Notes: a model not told the origin generated them from the sequence alone. A stretch of 12,500 nt of DNA from Actinidia chinensis (GCA_009663005.1 CM018895.1:9473979-9486478), one strand, 5' to 3'; counted from the first letter of the stretch, positions 1 through 8,798 are shown. A program made the numbers and translations.

Positions 1-153
1 CTCCGGACCTGCTGGGCAGATCGTTTTAACTAAAGGGAGAAAAAATACAAGTGTTTACAACACTTACAACTCACACCCCTTGCTAAGCTTTTCTCTTAAA
101 AACCTCTCTCTAACTCTCTCAATTTGATGATCTTACAAATGAGGGCTAAGGGG

Positions 154-161
154 TTTATATA
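154..161 (-). promoter_or_regulatory. TATA box of the 3' LTR
   Basis: On the minus strand the sequence reads TATATAAA within CCTATATAAACCCC, a near-ideal plant TATA box about 150 bp into the LTR, where the U3/R boundary would lie. The matching site in the 5' LTR (4777-4783) is disrupted. The role is inferred from motif and position. Confidence 0.6.
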
Positions 162-210
162 GGCTTCAAAACCATGGTTGGTGAAAATTAGGTAAGAAAA
201 ATTGTCATTG

Positions 211-249
211 TTAGGCACCTCCATTTACAATTGCCTAAGTTAGGCACCT
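211..249 (-). promoter_or_regulatory. U3 direct-repeat pair in the 3' LTR
   Basis: TTAGGCACCT occurs at 211-220 and again at 240-249, separated by a segment ending in TTGCCTAAG, which is a partial inverted copy. Both lie upstream of the TATA box on the element's strand, the usual place for U3 enhancer repeats in plant copia elements. The same arrangement is present in the other LTR. The enhancer role is inference. Confidence 0.4.
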
Positions 250-311
250 AACATTTTGACCCCCAAATGGTTGTTGGGGCCAAATTTTTGACTAGCCAAT
301 TTTTCTTGACA

Positions 312-322
312 ATCTCCCACTT
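312..322 (-). other. Polypurine tract
   Basis: Read on the minus strand the sequence is AAGTGGGAGAT, directly abutting the first base of the 3' LTR (TGTCAAG). A purine-rich run here is the plus-strand DNA primer of LTR retrotransposons, and it fixes both the orientation of the element and the LTR edge at 311/312. Confidence 0.85.
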
Positions 323-428
323 GAAGCTGTTTCAATCTGTCTTCACATCACACCTTGATCTATCCGGCAGGCAGATCTCTCCGGTCTTGTACTCTTTGGT
401 GCAAGCCAACTGAAGTTTGAACATAACT

Positions 429-960
429 TCATTTTGTCGATAGCCCCCCGTCTTTGGTCAACATACTGCTGGATTCTTGCTTCCTTGTATCTTCTCTAGT
501 ATTAACACCTTCATCTTCCATAAAGATTCTGATGATTGATAACGAAGTCCAATTGCTGGGTGCTTGAATGAAATGCTGAATTCTTCGCCAAGTGCATCGC
601 ACTCTGACTATCACTGTGCAAAACATTCTTCTTCTGTTTGAATCCCACTCAGTTAATACAACTTTGAAGCCATATTCATCTCTTTACTACTTCAGTTACG
701 GTCTACTACTCAGCCCTCTGTATGATGAGTAACAATCTTTGTGTAACGCGACATCCAACTAACAGTTTGTATACCAACAGTGAATATATAACCGTGTGCT
801 CCTTCTTCGTTGATCGACTTCACCCACCTCCAAATCTGCGTCCTACATAGCCTTGTACTTTTACACTCAAAACCCTTATCAACCAAAGTACAAACAACTT
901 CTCGGTGTGCCCTTGTAGATACTTCAAATCCACTTTACTTTCAACAAGCTTCCTTCCCAT
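429..960 (-). pseudogene. RNase H domain and C-terminus of pol, frameshifted
   Basis: DSQSAMHLAKN is encoded at 580-612. It is the family's RNase H motif containing a catalytic aspartate, followed by SAFHS. Toward the C-terminus the frame shifts and a run reading RIFMEDEGVNT, then SSMLTK (about 459-476), matches the typical ADMLTK tail of copia Pol. The reading ends at a stop near 429; in relatives a short tail continues, and here it is out of frame. The N-terminal half (about 700-960) is hard to read because of indels. Confidence 0.85.
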
Positions 961-999
961 GAGCTTTTCCCTGATTGGACATAAACCGGCTAATCAACT

Positions 1000-1940
1000 C
1001 CCACTGGCCCACTGCATGTGCAATATCTGTCTCGTACGACCATTGCGTACTCAAACTTCCAATGGCTGAGGCGTAAGGAATCCCTTATAGCCATGAATCT
1101 TTCTCTTCTTCGCCTGAGGGGACTGATCCTGGATAAGGCGAAGTGACTTGGGCCAAGGGGTGCTGACTGGCTTGGCGTCGCCCATGTTGAATCTTTCCAA
1201 CACGTTGATGTACTCTGCCTGAGATACTCACTGTAAAATCCCTCTCTGTTTATCTCTTGTGATTTGCATTCTCCAAAATCTTCTTTGCTGGAACCCAAGT
1301 CTTTCATGTCAAACATCCTTTGACAATTGCTGCTTCAACTCTGATCACCTCCATATCTGAACCTTCTACTACATATCATCAACATACAGAATGTAAATGA
1401 TATAAGTAGAAGAACCTGTATCTCTTACGTATCAACGTGGTCGGCGTTGCACTTTTGGAACCTTCCTTGTGCGAAAGCCGTCAAATTTTTGTACCCTGTC
1501 TTGGGGCTGTTTCAAGGTCCATACAAACTCTTCTTAAGTCTGTCACACTCATGGTTTTCCTTCCTTCTTTCTGAGAAAGCCTTCTGGCTGGTGCATGTAT
1601 ACTCCTCATCATAAGTCTCCGGAAAGAAATGCAGTCTTTACGTCTAACTGTTCAGATAAAGATCTTCAATGGTAACAAGACTCACACTGTTCTGATAGTT
1701 TGAGCTTACACTAGAGCAAAAATGTCGATTGTAGTCAACTCCTCCTTCTGCTGGAATCCTTGACGCTAGTCGGGCTTTGTATCTTTTTAGAACCATCATG
1801 CTCCTTTTCAACAATCATTTCACCCGGTACACCGCATTGTTATGAAGTGGCCTTCTTTTCCCCATGGTAACTCAACAGTTCCCATGTCTGGTTGTAGATT
1901 AAGAGACTTCATCTCATCTTTCATGGCAAGTTTTCCACTT
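1000..1940 (-). pseudogene. Reverse transcriptase domain (RVT_2), frameshifted
   Basis: Reverse transcriptase copies element RNA to cDNA in the particle. Visible blocks in order are KLAMKDEMKSLI with NQTWEL (1876-1893), then EEHDGSK-like (about 1795-1815), RLKKSLYG (1518-1541), FQKCNADH-like (about 1440-1465), the catalytic YVDD (1375-1386) preceded by IIYIL, and MFDMKDLGS (1290-1316). The 108-codon reading from 1316 to 990 covers MFDMKDLG and runs on toward a YAMV block near 1045, but crosses internal frame changes. All catalytic aspartates of the YVDD box are present. Confidence 0.92.
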
Positions 1941-2139
1941 GCTAGCATCTCCAGTCTGACAGGCTTCAGCATAGCATTCAGGCTCTCTCCCTCCATCAAT
2001 CAACATAATAATTCAATTATCTCCTTTGGGCACATGAGGCCGTGGGAAAAGGGGGGAAAAAACCGCTCATACAGGAGCTGAGTAGAGCTGTGGTGTGTCA
2101 CTGCTTCGCACTTACTCTGTCCAATGAGTTCCTCTAGCC

Positions 2140-3000
2140 TAGACATTGTTACAAATCGGCTCCGTCCATGGGACTATCTGGGACATCAATCTACAATCTG
2201 CAAATGTGGTCCACTCTGCTCTGAGTCGCTGGAGTCGATTTTATTTTGTCCTTGTACATCATTCTTTCGTGAAAATCACTCTCTGCTGGGCGGATCACCT
2301 TCTTGTTTTCGTCATCCAAATGCGGTGCCAAATTTCATCCTCGTCATAGCCTATGAAGGTGCATTCTTAGAGTTGGGATCAGCTTATTCCTGCCTTGGAT
2401 CACGATATGCACATATGCCACCAACCAAAACTTTTAGATGTGATAGTTTAAAACCTTACCTCTTTTTCCGCTCATACCTTCTCTGGTATTCTTGGCTCTA
2501 ATAAACCGATGGCCCTCGTTGATCAATAATCTGCTGTGTTGACTGCTTCTGCCAGAACTGCTTTGGTAGAACCTGACTGTATAACGATGCTTCTAAGCTC
2601 TTTCCTGGCACGTTCGGTTTTCATACGCTCAGCTACACCATTGTTTGAGGCGTACCCGCATGGTTCTCTCCAATCCATTCGATCCCGTACTCATCAAAAC
2701 TTTGAATCGGTGCTTCATATTCAACCCCATTGTCGTTCTGAGCGCTTTTTAATCTTCAGACTTGTCTCATTCTCAACCATAGTTTTCCATCTCCTGAAAG
2801 CTTCAACACTTCTGATTTCTCTTTAGAAATTAAACCCATACCTTTCCGAAAAAAAAAAGAGTGATCATCGATGAAGAGTCACGAAGTAGTGTTTTCCACC
2901 AATGGATGAAATGGTCGTTGGCCCCCAACATCAAGTGACAAGCTCTAGCCTTCCTTCTTTGGGGTTCTGCCACTTGTCTGAAAGCTACCCCTCTTCTTCT
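2140..3000 (-). pseudogene. Integrase core (DDE type) and C-terminal region, frameshifted
   Basis: Integrase inserts the cDNA into the genome. A block before the core reads SFQTSGRTPKK-like. The first catalytic aspartate lies in the DDHS region near 2861-2875, just before a run of ten A on the plus strand (2849-2858) that coincides with a frame break. The second catalytic aspartate is in D-N-G at 2726-2734 and is followed by VEYE. The catalytic glutamate is in VAERM at 2622-2636 (Glu codon 2628-2630). The AEAVNTADY motif follows at about 2533-2560. C-terminal blocks continue to about 2200, including a SHLKV piece near 2430, a DPNSK piece near 2370 and an RKNDVQG-like piece near 2260. The frame changes between nearly every block. 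Confidence 0.88.
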
Positions 3001-3025
3001 TTCCAGTATGCAATCTCACACATGT

Positions 3026-3258
3026 CTATCTCAATTGATTGTAGACCTTTAAGTGGTTCCTTGGATTGTCATCATTTTCATCCCCCTTCTCACTCATATG
3101 GCCTAGTCTCTGTGCCACATATTGAATTTTTTTCGTTTCCTGGCTGCAACTGCACATTGAACAACGCTCCTCCGCTGTCATTAAATAGTACCACTCTTTT
3201 GCCGCGAGCACCGTCATGCAGCCCTTGCAATCTCCAGTTTTCACCATGGAATACGTAG
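3026..3258 (-). pseudogene. GAG-pre-integrase zinc-finger region
   Basis: A minus-strand reading of 73 codons carries RLGHMSEKG at 3083-3109, the hallmark of the gag-pre-integrase domain. This domain supplies the HHCC zinc-binding part in front of the integrase core in copia elements. Upstream pieces with KKSGTIT-like and GDCKG-like sequence fit the family but sit in different frames. Immediately downstream the frame changes, and the residues leading to the CxxC pair are only partly readable near 3005-3025. Confidence 0.8.
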
Positions 3259-3389
3259 ATGTAGCCTTCGCTAGCTAACTGCCAACTGAGATTAAGTTCT
3301 TTCTCAGTCGTGAATATGCTTTGACATCCTTCAGCTCCTCAAACAGATTCCGTTCAACTTAATCTTTACTACACCTTTACACGATAATG

Positions 3390-3500
3390 CACAAGGCTGA
3401 TCATCACCAAGGTTATACATTTCCAAGGTTTCCGGGGACATACCTCTCGAGGAGAAATTCTTTCTGCAATATGCGTGGAATGATGCTCCAGAGTCCTAAT
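3390..3500 (-). pseudogene. Aspartic protease domain of pol, frameshifted
   Basis: The active-site motif D-S-G-A is encoded at 3484-3495, followed by SFH. In the family this enzyme cuts the Gag-Pol polyprotein inside the particle. Downstream blocks reading YNLGDDQPC (about 3393-3420) and VVKIKLNG (about 3350-3370) match the usual spacing after the active site. A tryptophan codon lies just upstream, as in the WxLDSGAS consensus, but the frame around it is disturbed. Confidence 0.75.
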
Positions 3501-3599
3501 CCCAAGACTCTTCCTTGGCTCCTCCAAAGAGCATATCAACGCATCATCTTTTCCGGAGGTGGAATTAAACTTTTGGGCCTCTGCCTTCGCCTCTTGGTC

Positions 3600-4400
3600 C
3601 TAATCGGTGTAACTCCTGCAGCTGATTTGTGTAGTGCCAGGTTTCCCACAATTCCAACACTCGACGGTCTGAGCTATGGGAATTATTGGGATTCCTGGAT
3701 TGTGACCTCCTGTCCTTTTGATCTACCTCTGTAATTCAATCTCCCATGTTCCATCCCTCTGGTTTGAATTTCTTCCTCCTCTTGACTCTGTTGCAAAACT
3801 GAAAGGTTGATGATTCCCCGACGCTCCCTCCGTCGGATCTCTTCACTGATAACCAGACACGAATATCCGTTAAATTTTAACTTATTGGCTTCCCGACGAG
3901 CTACTCACAATCCGTGACAGTATTGCATTCCACTTTCTGGATAGATACAAAAGTATCAATGGCGCGTCTTCGTCATGCAAATTCAATTTCAACTGAACTC
4001 AATTGGTGTGACTGTATTGAGTTCATTGACTGTTGAGCTACCGATGCGCCTTCCGTCATCCGCAATTGACTAACCGCCTCATCAGTGAACTTTGTTAGAG
4101 GCGATGGCTTCTCAATACATACTGGAGAGAGCCGCCATAAGACCCGCCGTGGTCCTTTTCCTTTGCTATGTTGAAAGCAACATTGCGAGATAGCTTCAAT
4201 AGCGGATAACTCCGAGGGCTTTGTCTGTCATAAGATTCCAGTCTTCAATCTCTTTCATACCTCATGGCTTCTCTCTTTTGAGATGAGGTTGATAAAGCTT
4301 TTTTTCTGGTTATGATAATCTTCGATCTGCATCTTCCTGAACCCGAAATCTGCGCCATCGAAACTTTCGAGTTTCACCCTTTACTTTCGTCTGCAGCCAT
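3600..4400 (-). pseudogene. gag region with CCHC zinc knuckle, frameshifted
   Basis: Gag would form the cytoplasmic virus-like particle and bind element RNA. The start ATG is at 4398-4400. Short in-frame pieces resemble the UBN2/copia-type gag family: FDGADFGFRKMQIEDY, then a piece with TDKALGVIR, one with MAALSSMYEKPSPLTKF, and one with SVAQQSMNSIQSHQLSSVEIEF. The zinc knuckle begins CWNC at 3648-3659, followed by GKPG, and the last cysteine is near 3618-3620. Small indels in the knuckle put its histidine out of frame. At least four frame changes fall between start and knuckle. Confidence 0.85.
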
Positions 4401-4472
4401 CGCTCCAACGCATCCCACTCAAAATTGACTTCCTTGATCGTTTCTGTCGACTGACAGAATTCACCAACCAAA

Positions 4473-4485
4473 GGCTCTGATACCA
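4473..4485 (-). other. Primer binding site for initiator-Met tRNA
   Basis: On the minus strand this reads TGGTATCAGAGCC, complementary to the 3' end of plant initiator methionine tRNA. It starts two bases after the 5' LTR. This is the standard minus-strand DNA primer site of plant copia elements, and it shows that 4488-4938 is the 5' LTR. Confidence 0.95.
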
Positions 4486-4776
4486 GTTGTTGGGAAAATT
4501 ACGCAGATTTTCCTATAATAAGTCAATTATGGGAATGGCGAAAAATAGCGAAAACACATCACCCAAATTGATAACGGAGTTCGGGGCGCATTGTGCCTGG
4601 TGGTCCTACGTCTCCGGACCTAAGCCTGCTGGGGCAAGATCTTTTTATTTCCTAAGGAGAAAAAATACAAGTGTTTACAACACTTAACAACAACTCACAA
4701 CCCACTCAACTAAACTTTTCTCTTAAACTCGCTCTAACTCTCTCAATTTGATGATCTACAAATGAGGGCTACGGGG

Positions 4777-4783
4777 TATTATA
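4777..4783 (-). promoter_or_regulatory. Degraded TATA region of the 5' LTR
   Basis: Where the 3' LTR has TATATAAA, this copy reads TATAATA on the minus strand, equivalent to a small rearrangement or deletion. This LTR would drive transcription of the element, so the change would weaken it if real. It lies in the indel-rich part of the window, so it may be a sequence error. Confidence 0.4.
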
Positions 4784-4834
4784 GGCTTCAAAACCATGGT
4801 TGGTGAAAATTAGGTAAAGAAAAATTTGCAATGG

Positions 4835-4871
4835 TTAGGCACCTCCATTTACTTTGCCTAATTAGGCACCT
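4835..4871 (-). promoter_or_regulatory. U3 repeat pair with 12-bp palindrome in the 5' LTR
   Basis: TTAGGCACCT is repeated at 4835-4844 and 4862-4871. The perfect palindrome GCCTAATTAGGC at 4856-4867 overlaps the second copy. The position upstream of the TATA region is that of a U3 enhancer. Function is inferred from placement only. Confidence 0.4.
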
Positions 4872-5471
4872 AACATTTTTGACCTCCCCAAAAATGGTTG
4901 TTGGCAAATTTTTGACTAGCCAATTTCTTTTCTTGACAGATAATATGAAAATTAGTCGAAGCACTATCATGTCTATACACGTAATTTCCGACAATAATAT
5001 TGGCTCTTACAACCCGACTTGAGGGGAGTCAATTAATTCCATTATGTATTGACTGGAGCTCTATTAGGTCCCGTTTGGGATTAATCGGTTTGACAGATTT
5101 AGCAAAAGACATCAAGTGAATAAACTGGTTTGTTTGTCATACAACAATAATCTCCTTTTTAAGAAAAAGGAAACTAACTAACTAAATTAGTGGCTCAACG
5201 TTTACAGATATGGCACAGTTGAGTACAACCATATTGCTCAAAATGAACTAAATAAGTTACCCAAGACTTCTTAGTCGAATAATATTATGTCGCGGCTACA
5301 AATCGTGCCCCTAAACTACTGAATACTTTTTTGATGACTTAATATCATGATCCCCAAAGGAAAAAGAATGTTACATTTTAGGATCATCGTGTTTTTTTTT
5401 TTATCTCTTTATATGAGTTGATTTGTTTTTAGAGAAAAAAATGATCGGTTAAATATCCATATACGTGGGTT

Positions 5472-5555
5472 CGGATTCGGATTTGAGTAATGAATAATTT
5501 AACAATATTCGGATTTATTTATAATCATCGGATCGGATTTTACGAATTTGATCCG
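5472..5555. repeat. CGGAT cluster of unit 1
   Basis: CGGAT occurs at 5472, 5478, 5510, 5529 and 5534, with an inverted ATCCG at 5551-5555. The position where the other units have a further copy upstream reads GATCGGTTAAAT here. The last copies and the inverted copy can form a short hairpin. Confidence 0.7.
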
Positions 5556-5857
5556 AATTTGACCAATCCTAATTCAAAGTAAGGGTATGATTAATAAGTT
5601 ATTGGTATTTGTCATTGGCTATTGGTTATTGGTGTTTTTAATTGTTTGTGATTTTCATGCCAAACAAATCATAGAAATTGATTTTTGAAAAATGGATCCA
5701 TGTCAAACTAAACGCGAGAAAAGAAATTCATTTTTAGAAAATGTTTTCTCCGGAAAGTATTTTTCAAAGAAAAGATTTTTCACCCGAAATAAACAGAATG
5801 TGAGTTAGACCATTATTACTTATTGGATATTGGGTCGGGTTGCCTATGATGACATTA

Positions 5858-5955
5858 CACGTGATCGATTATGAGTATTAGCATCAACTCTCTCTCAATG
5901 GGCCTTATATTGTGATTATATCGCTAAAAAGAATTGTATGAAATCGAAGCACGTG
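5858..5955. promoter_or_regulatory. Two CACGTG (G-box) palindromes in unit 1
   Basis: ACACGTGA is at 5857-5864 and GCACGTGA at 5949-5956. The CACGTG core is the G-box bound by plant bZIP and bHLH factors; ACGTG is also the ABRE core. Presence is certain; binding is inference. Confidence 0.4.
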
Positions 5956-6919
5956 ATTCATCCCCGATTACTTGTCTTCGGATCAATTATCATTCTTGAT
6001 GCATGCATTTTACAAGGTATTACTAGAAGAAAAGAAACTTTTTTGTTTTAGTGTTCATGTACCATTTTCAGTCAATGATTATTTTTCCAACTACATCATG
6101 GCAATGTAGAACATGGAAGTACAAAGAGGTATGACCCTTATGATTCTTGAAATTAGTGCTATATTAGTGATTGAAATTTGAATGTTAATTATTATTACTT
6201 ATTGAATGATCCAAAATAAAAACTAGAATTTATTCTAGAATTTATGTCATTCATTCTCGAATTAGTTGTTTTTAATCAGGATACCGAGCTATTAAAAAAT
6301 AGATAAAACAACGTCATAAATTTATAATAGTCAATATTTTTCAAGCGAAAAAAAATGTTATATAGAGTTTGTTTTAGTAAAAAAACCATCCTAAATGACA
6401 TGATAATAGGAATATAGTCGAAGCACTATCATGTCATATACACGTAATTTCCGACAAATAATATTGGCTCTTACAACCCGGCTTGAGGGGAGTCAATTAA
6501 TTCCATTATGTAGTGACTGGAGCTCTTATTAGGTCCCGTTTGGGATTAATCGGTTTTGACAGATTTAGCAAAAGACATCAAGTGAATAAACTGGTTTGTT
6601 TGGTATACAACAAATAATCTACTTTTTAAGAAAAAGGAAACTAACTAACTAAATTAGTGCTCAACGTTTACAGATATGGCAAGTGATGTAAACCAATATT
6701 GCTCAAAATGAACTAAAATAAGTTACCCAAAGACATTCTTAGTCTAATAATATTATGTCAGCGGGCTAAAATCGTGCCCCTAAACTACTGAATAACTTTT
6801 TTAGATGAGCTTAATATCATGATCAACACCAAAGAAAAAGAATGTTACATTTTAGGATCACGTGTTTTTTTTTTTATCTCTTTATATGAGTTGATTTGTT
6901 TTTAGAGAAAAAAATAGAT

Positions 6920-7031
6920 CGGATTGAATATCCATATACGTAGGGTCGGATTCGGATTTGAGTAATGATAATTTACAATATTCGGATTTATTTATAATCA
7001 GATCGGATCGGATTTTTACGAATTTGATCCG
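6920..7031. repeat. CGGAT cluster of unit 2 with terminal hairpin
   Basis: CGGAT occurs at 6920, 6947, 6953, 6983, 7004 and 7009. The inverted hexamer pair CGGATC (7004-7009) and GATCCG (7026-7031) could form a stem with a 16-base loop. The cluster recurs in every unit, so it is part of the repeat and not chance in one copy. Confidence 0.7.
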
Positions 7032-7334
7032 AATTTGACCAATCCTAATTCAAAGTAAGGGTATGATTAATAAGTTATTGGTATTTGTCATTGGCTATTG
7101 GTTATTGGTGTTTTTAATTGTTTGTGATTTTTCATGCCAAACAAATCATAGAAATTGATTTTTGAAAAATGGATCCATGTCAAACTAAACGCGAGAAAAG
7201 AAATTCATTTTTAGAAAATGTTTTCTCCGGAAAGTATTTTTCAAAGAAAAGATTTTTCACCCGAAATAAACAGAATGTGAGTTAGACCATTATTACTTAT
7301 TGGATATTGGGTCGGGTTGCCCATGATAACATTA

Positions 7335-7433
7335 CACGTGACCGATTATAAGTATTAGCGTCAACTCTTTCTCAATAGGCCTTCTAATGTGGTTATATCA
7401 CTAAAAAAGAATTGTATAAAATCGAAGCACGTG
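7335..7433. promoter_or_regulatory. Two CACGTG palindromes in unit 2
   Basis: CACGTG is at 7335-7340 and 7428-7433, equivalent to the pair in unit 1. A third is at 6859-6864, next to the poly-T run. Confidence 0.4.
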
Positions 7434-8393
7434 ATTCATCCCCGATTATTTGTCTTCAGATCAATTATCATTCTTGATGCATGCATTTTAGAAGGTATTG
7501 CTAGAAGAAAAGAAACTTTTTTGTTTTAGTGTTCATGTACCATTTTCAGTCAATGATTATTTTTCCAACTACATCATGGCAATGTAGAACATGGAAGTAC
7601 AAAGAGGTATGACCCTTATGATTCTTGAAATTAGTGCTATATTAGTGATTGAAATTTGAATGTTAATTATTATTACTTATTGAATGATCCAAAATAAAAA
7701 CTAGAATTTATTCTAGAATTTATGTCATTCATTCTCGAATTAGTTGTTTTTAATCAGGATACCGAGCTATTAAAAAATAGATAAAACAACGTCATAAATT
7801 TATAATAGTCAATATTTTTCAAGCGAAAAATGTTATATAGAGTTTGTTTTAGTAAAAAAAACCATCCTAAATGACATGATAATATGAATATAATCGAAGC
7901 ACTATCATGTCATATACACGTGGTTTTTGACAAATAATTTTGGCTCCTACAACCTGACTTAAGGGGAGTCAACTAATTCCATTATGTGGTGACCGGAGCT
8001 CTTATTAGGTCTCCTTTGGGATTAATGGGTTTTGACAGATTTAGCAAAATACATCAAGTGAATAAACTTGCTTGTTTAGTATACAACAAATAATCTACTT
8101 TTTAAGAAAAAGGAAACTAACTAACTAAATTAGTGCTCAACGTTTACAGATATGGAAAGTGATGTAAACCAATATTGCTCAAAATGAACTAAAATAAGTT
8201 ACCCAAAGACATTCTTAGTCTAATAGTATTATGTAAGCGGGCTAAAATCGTGCCCCTAAACTACTGAATAACTTTTTTCTAGATGAGCTTAACATCACGA
8301 TCACCACTAAAGAAAAAGAATGTTACATTTTAGGATAACGTGTTTTTTTGTCTCTTTATATGAGTTGGTTTGTTCTTAGAGAAAAAAATAGAT

Positions 8394-8486
8394 CGGATTG
8401 GATATCCATGTAGGCAGGTCGGATTTGGATTGGAGTAATGAGAATTTACAATATTCGGATTTATTTATAATTAGATCGGATCGGAT
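8394..8486. repeat. CGGAT cluster of unit 3
   Basis: CGGAT occurs at 8394, 8420, 8456, 8477 and 8482. The inverted partner seen in units 1 and 2 reads GATCTG here, weakening the hairpin. Confidence 0.65.
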
Positions 8487-8750
8487 TTTTACGAATTTGA
8501 TCTGAATTTGACCAATCCTAATTCAAAGTATGTGTATGATTAATAAGTTATTGGTGTTTATCATTGGTTATTGGTTATTAGTGTTTTTAATTGTTTGTGA
8601 TTTTTCACGCCAAACAAATCATAGAAATTAAATTTTGAAAAATGGATCCATGTCAAACCAAACGCGAGAAAATAAATTCATTTTTAAAAAATGATTTCTC
8701 AAAAGTATTTTTCAAAGAAAATATTTTTCGCCCAAAACAAACAGAGTGTA

Positions 8751-8798
8751 AGTTACACCATTATTACTTATTGGAGTTACACCATTATTACTTATTGG
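8751..8798. repeat. 24-bp perfect tandem duplication inside unit 3
   Basis: The 24 bases at 8751-8774 (AGTTACACC... to ...TTATTGG) are repeated exactly at 8775-8798. Units 1, 2 and 4 have one copy. Its second copy adjoins the block identical to unit 2, so the duplication may mark an exchange junction. Confidence 0.9.

Larger units (their letters stand above)
1..311 (-). repeat. 3' LTR of the copia element (partial, missing about 125 bp at the window edge)
   Basis: This segment aligns with 4612-4938. It ends on the plus strand in TTGACA at 306-311, so on the element's own strand the LTR begins TGTCAAG. The two LTRs differ by well over a dozen indels, mostly single-base, including a block of about 6 bp missing after position 10, plus a smaller number of substitutions. 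It keeps a good TATA box at 154-161 and two direct copies of TTAGGCACCT at 211-220 and 240-249 in what would be U3. Confidence 0.93.
390..4400 (-). pseudogene. copia gag-pol polyprotein, broken by many frameshifts
   Basis: In related plant copia elements this region is one open frame of about 1300 codons. Here recognisable protein blocks appear in all three minus-strand frames in the correct order, but none stays open beyond about 108 codons. The likely start is an ATG at 4398-4400, which begins MAADESK and is followed within a few residues by a frame change. The right-hand limit near 390 is approximate: the last clear polyprotein motif is SMLTK around 460-474, and the frame stops at about 429. 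Residues inside each block match the family well while the breaks are small insertions and deletions. That pattern points to consensus error or very recent decay more than to long neutral drift. The individual domains are listed separately. Confidence 0.9.
1..4938 (-). mobile_element. Ty1/copia LTR retrotransposon, 3' LTR cut by window edge
   Basis: Two direct long terminal repeats (1-311 and 4488-4938) bracket an internal region of about 4.18 kb. Reading on the minus strand, that region runs primer binding site, gag, protease, GAG-pre-integrase, integrase, reverse transcriptase, RNase H, polypurine tract. Integrase lying before reverse transcriptase is the diagnostic order for Ty1/copia as opposed to Ty3/gypsy. 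The zinc knuckle, the LGHMSEKG-type motif, YVDD and the LTR ends TGTC...AACA suggest the Tork/Tnt1-like lineage; that lineage call is inference. The full element would be about 5.06 kb, with about 125 bp of the 3' LTR outside the window. It inserted into unit 1 of the tandem array. The reading frame is broken by many small indels, so as written it cannot code for a polyprotein, but some breaks may be sequence errors. Confidence 0.95.
4488..4938 (-). repeat. 5' LTR of the copia element (complete, 451 bp)
   Basis: On the plus strand it runs from TGTTGGG at 4488 to CTTGACA at 4938, so it is bounded by TG...CA. It contains a U3 repeat pair (TTAGGCACCT at 4835-4844 and 4862-4871), a degraded TATA region at 4777-4783, and a U5 ending in CCCAACA on its own strand next to the primer binding site. 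Plus-strand open frames across it are spurious. It joins array unit sequence directly at 4939. Confidence 0.95.
4939..6417. repeat. Array unit 1 (left end interrupted by the copia element)
   Basis: It starts GATAATATGAA directly after the LTR, matching 6402 in unit 2. From 4939 to about 5540 it differs from unit 2 by roughly twenty small indels. From about 5541 to 5844 it matches with one missing T, and from 6023 to about 6349 it matches exactly. The stretch between (5845-6022) differs mainly by substitutions. It contains CACGTG at 5858-5863 and 5950-5955, and a 12-bp near-tandem duplication at 6223-6246. Confidence 0.93.
6418..7893. repeat. Array unit 2
   Basis: A complete 1476-bp unit. Its left part resembles unit 1 (ACGTAATTTCC, AATATTGGCTCTTAC), while its right half is identical to unit 3 over 7286-7662. 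It carries CACGTG at 6859-6864, 7335-7340 and 7428-7433, six CGGAT words between 6920 and 7013, and a duplicated CTAGAATTTAT at 7701-7724, the last shared only with unit 1. No coding potential is seen. Confidence 0.95.

Noticed and set aside
2849..2858. Run of ten A at a frame break in integrase, as a possible programmed frameshift
   Set aside because: Plant copia Gag-Pol is normally one frame, and dozens of other breaks occur nearby without any slippery signal; a homopolymer error or ordinary mutation is simpler.
1842..3734. Several plus-strand open frames of 67-125 codons (1842-2081, 2124-2501, 2146-2349, 2536-2826, 2902-3258, 3387-3734)
   Set aside because: They lie antisense to the copia gag-pol region, show no recognisable domain, and their opposite strand carries clear protease, integrase and reverse transcriptase motifs.
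4487..5022. Short open frames over the 5' LTR and its junction with the array (4487-4687, 4788-4994, 4831-5022)
   Set aside because: They are in LTR or array sequence, are not kept in the other LTR or in the other units, and the last two cross the transposon/array boundary.
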